A stretch of 33,404 nucleotides of DNA from Paramuribaculum intestinale. GTDB taxonomy: Bacteria; Bacteroidota; Bacteroidia; Bacteroidales; Muribaculaceae. Below, in pieces: positions 31,423 through 33,404 of this stretch. The DNA lies in contig NZ_PUED01000010.1 in assembly GCF_003024925.1 (NCBI RefSeq), positions 1 to 33,404 on the forward strand, in the 5' to 3' direction. Every line of letters starts with the position of its first letter. The stretch's first letter is position 1. The notes under the pieces are model-generated. The model searched no databases. It saw nothing but the letters and a program-made list of their open reading frames with translations, and was not told the DNA's origin. The translations under genes and the position numbers were made by a program.

Positions 31423-33404
31423 ATGAATTTCAATAATTTTACCATCAAGTCACAGGAAGCCATCCAGAAAGCAGTGGAGCTGACACGCGCCAACGGCTGT
31501 CAGGCCATTGAGCCGGTGCATATCCTTAAGGCCGTGATGTCGGAGGGCGAGTCGCTCGTGAAGTTTATCTTCGCGAAGACCGGCGCCAATATCACCACCG
31601 TCAATGCCGCCATAGACCGCGAGATAGCATCGCAGCCCAAAGTGTCGGGCGGAGAGCCATACCTGAGCCGCACGTCAAACGACGTGCTGCAGAGAGCCAT
31701 AGACATCGCCAAGAAGCAGGGCGACGAATATGTCACGCTCGAAGCGCTACTCACCGCACTATTCGAGATCGCCTCGCCCGCGTCCTCCATCCTGAAGGAC
31801 TCCGGACTGACCGACAAAGAGCTGAAGGCGGCCATCGAAGAGTTGCGCAAAGGCAAGAAAGCCACCGACCAGAGCGCTGAGGAAACCTACAATTCACTCA
31901 ACAAATATGCCATAAACCTCAACGAACGCGCACGTCAGGGCAAACTCGACCCGGTGATAGGGCGCGACGACGAGATACGCCGTGTGCTCCAGATATTGAG
32001 CCGACGCACCAAGAACAATCCCATGCTCATAGGCGAGCCAGGCACCGGCAAGACTGCCATAGCCGAGGGTCTGGCACAGAGAATCGTGCGCGGCGACGTG
32101 CCTGAAAACCTCCGTTCCAAACAGATCTTCTCGCTCGACATGGGCGCCCTCGTGGCCGGAGCCAAATACAAAGGCGAGTTCGAGGAACGACTGAAAGCCA
32201 TAGTCAACGAGGTGACACAGAGCGACGGAGAGATAATATTATTCATCGACGAGATCCACACCCTTGTCGGAGCCGGAAAAGGAGAGGGAGCCATGGACGC
32301 CGCCAATATTCTCAAGCCGGCACTCGCCAGAGGCGAACTCCGCAGCATAGGCGCCACCACACTCGACGAATACCAGAAATATTTCGAGAAGGACAAGGCT
32401 CTTGAACGCCGATTCCAGAAGGTGATGGTCAACGAACCCGACGAGATGAGCGCAATAGCCATCATGCGCGGACTGAAAGAGCGATATGAGAACCATCACA
32501 AGGTGCGCATCCGCGACGAGGCGATCATAGCCGCCGTGCAGCTCTCCGAGCGCTATATCACCGATCGTTTCCTCCCCGACAAGGCTATCGATCTCGTGGA
32601 CGAAGCTGCCTCCAAACTGCGTCTGGAAATGGACTCCGTGCCGCAGGCTCTCGACGAGATCACCCGCATGATAGCCCAGAAGGAGATCGAGCGGGAGGCC
32701 ATAAAGCGCGAAGGCGACAGCGAGAAAGTCAAGGAGATCGAGAAGGATCTCGCGCAGATGAGAGAGGACGAGAAGGAGTTCGCCGCAAAATGGAAGGCCG
32801 AGAAAGATCTCATAAACCGCATACAGCAGAACAAGATCGACATAGAGCAGCTCAACTTCGAGGCCGAGCGCGCCGAACGCGAGGGCGACTACGCCAAAGT
32901 GGCGGAGATACGTTACTCGAAAGTGCAGCAGAAAGAGACTGAGAATACCCAGATACAGGAACAGCTCGCCATGATGCAGGGAGAGAAAGCCCTGATCAAG
33001 GAGGAGGTCGACGCCGAGGATATAGCCGACGTGGTAAGCCGCTGGACCGGCATTCCGGTCAACAAGATGGTACAGAGCGAAAAGGAGAAACTGCTCCACC
33101 TCGAAGCCGAGCTTCACGAACGCGTCATAGGTCAGGAGGACGCAATCCGCGCCATAGCCGACGCCGTGCGCCGCAGCCGTGCCGGACTCAACGACCCGCG
33201 CCGCCCCATTGGATCGTTCATATTCCTGGGCACTACCGGAGTCGGCAAGACCGAGCTGGCAAAGGCACTGGCCGAATATCTCTTTGACGACGAGAACATG
33301 ATGACCCGCATCGACATGAGTGAATATCAAGAGAAGCACACAGTGTCGAGGCTTGTCGGAGCGCCTCCGGGATACGTAGGCTACGACGAAGGCGGACAGC
33401 TGAC
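31423..33404 (+). CDS. clpB: ATP-dependent chaperone ClpB, 3' end beyond the window
   Basis: A hexameric AAA+ disaggregase that rescues aggregated proteins with DnaK. The first 660 residues (of about 860 expected) are present. The start [20 protein letters not shown] opens the Clp N-domain repeats. NBD1 has Walker A GEPGTGKT (204-211), Walker [15 protein letters not shown] and the pore loop [13 protein letters not shown]. The charged coiled-coil middle domain (about 410-530) separates ClpB from ClpA/ClpC. NBD2 begins [10 protein letters not shown] and has Walker A GTTGVGKT (603-610), with Thr where most ClpB have Pro (GPTGVGKT). The frame is still open in [13 protein letters not shown] at the edge. 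The leader is unusual: the fold-back element sits just before it. Confidence 0.96.
   Translation, partial: MNFNNFTIKSQEAIQKAVELTRANGCQAIEPVHILKAVMSEGESLVKFIFAKTGANITTVNAAIDREIASQPKVSGGEPYLSRTSNDVLQRAIDIAKKQGDEYVTLEALLTALFEIASPASSILKDSGLTDKELKAAIEELRKGKKATDQSAEETYNSLNKYAINLNERARQGKLDPVIGRDDEIRRVLQILSRRTKNNPMLIGEPGTGKTAIAEGLAQRIVRGDVPENLRSKQIFSLDMGALVAGAKYKGEFEERLKAIVNEVTQSDGEIILFIDEIHTLVGAGKGEGAMDAANILKPALARGELRSIGATTLDEYQKYFEKDKALERRFQKVMVNEPDEMSAIAIMRGLKERYENHHKVRIRDEAIIAAVQLSERYITDRFLPDKAIDLVDEAASKLRLEMDSVPQALDEITRMIAQKEIEREAIKREGDSEKVKEIEKDLAQMREDEKEFAAKWKAEKDLINRIQQNKIDIEQLNFEAERAEREGDYAKVAEIRYSKVQQKETENTQIQEQLAMMQGEKALIKEEVDAEDIADVVSRWTGIPVNKMVQSEKEKLLHLEAELHERVIGQEDAIRAIADAVRRSRAGLNDPRRPIGSFIFLGTTGVGKTELAKALAEYLFDDENMMTRIDMSEYQEKHTVSRLVGAPPGYVGYDEGGQL

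Noticed and set aside
32239-33339. 366-codon - strand frame opposite clpB
   Set aside because: Leucine- and phenylalanine-rich mirror of the Glu/Lys-rich ClpB codons; no promoter or family signal.

Overview
The window looks like a chromosomal segment from a Bacteroidales gut bacterium, most likely of the Muribaculaceae type (inferred from gene content and GC-rich coding; not tested). Evidence: nine intergenic regions carry the Bacteroidetes sigma -7 box in the form TAAYTTTG instead of a TATAAT box; Shine-Dalgarno sequences are inconspicuous; and there are lineage-typical families such as DUF3078, DUF4292, DUF5106, GH95 and clostripain-type C11 lipoproteins, and a K+-dependent membrane pyrophosphatase. 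No tRNA, rRNA, CRISPR array, phage gene or intact transposase was seen.

Layout. 1-3770: recJ and recQ, translationally coupled DNA repair genes on the + strand. 3929-4954: a ROK-family sugar kinase on the - strand. 5198-11839: an SGNH esterase-like protein, a GH95 fucosidase-type lipoprotein, a C11 (clostripain) protease lipoprotein and an MscS channel, the first three each with their own promoter box. A perfect 20-bp inverted repeat lies between GH95 and C11. 11903-13006: ychF. 13007-13457: a 450-bp gap with a terminator hairpin, some possible RNA structure and the dut promoter. 13458-17639: a tightly overlapping operon dut / TPR protein / DUF4292 lipoprotein / EnvC-like protein, closed by a strong bidirectional terminator. 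17823-20024 (-): the pyrophosphatase hppA, divergent from 20191-23226 (+): DUF3078 outer-membrane protein, two unrecognised exported proteins and a GNAT acetyltransferase.

23202-30978 (-) reads as one long transcription unit: DUF5106 thioredoxin-fold protein, DoxX, mnmA, bifunctional nuclease, nucleoside-type MFS transporter, rsmE, kdsA and a TPR protein. Most junctions overlap or are a few bases apart, and only the first gene has a clear promoter box. It mixes tRNA thiolation, rRNA methylation, Kdo synthesis and envelope functions.

31423-33404: the 5' three quarters of clpB, running off the window. Directly upstream sits a 184-bp fold-back element with 17-bp perfect terminal inverted repeats, the clearest mobile-DNA signature here and the most interesting non-coding feature. 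I did not find a convincing new defence or biosynthetic system. The best leads are the fold-back element at clpB, the 20-bp palindrome, the structured gap before dut, the uncharacterised DUF3078 cluster, the tandem SGNH protein with a decayed first domain and the MscS channel with an inserted segment.
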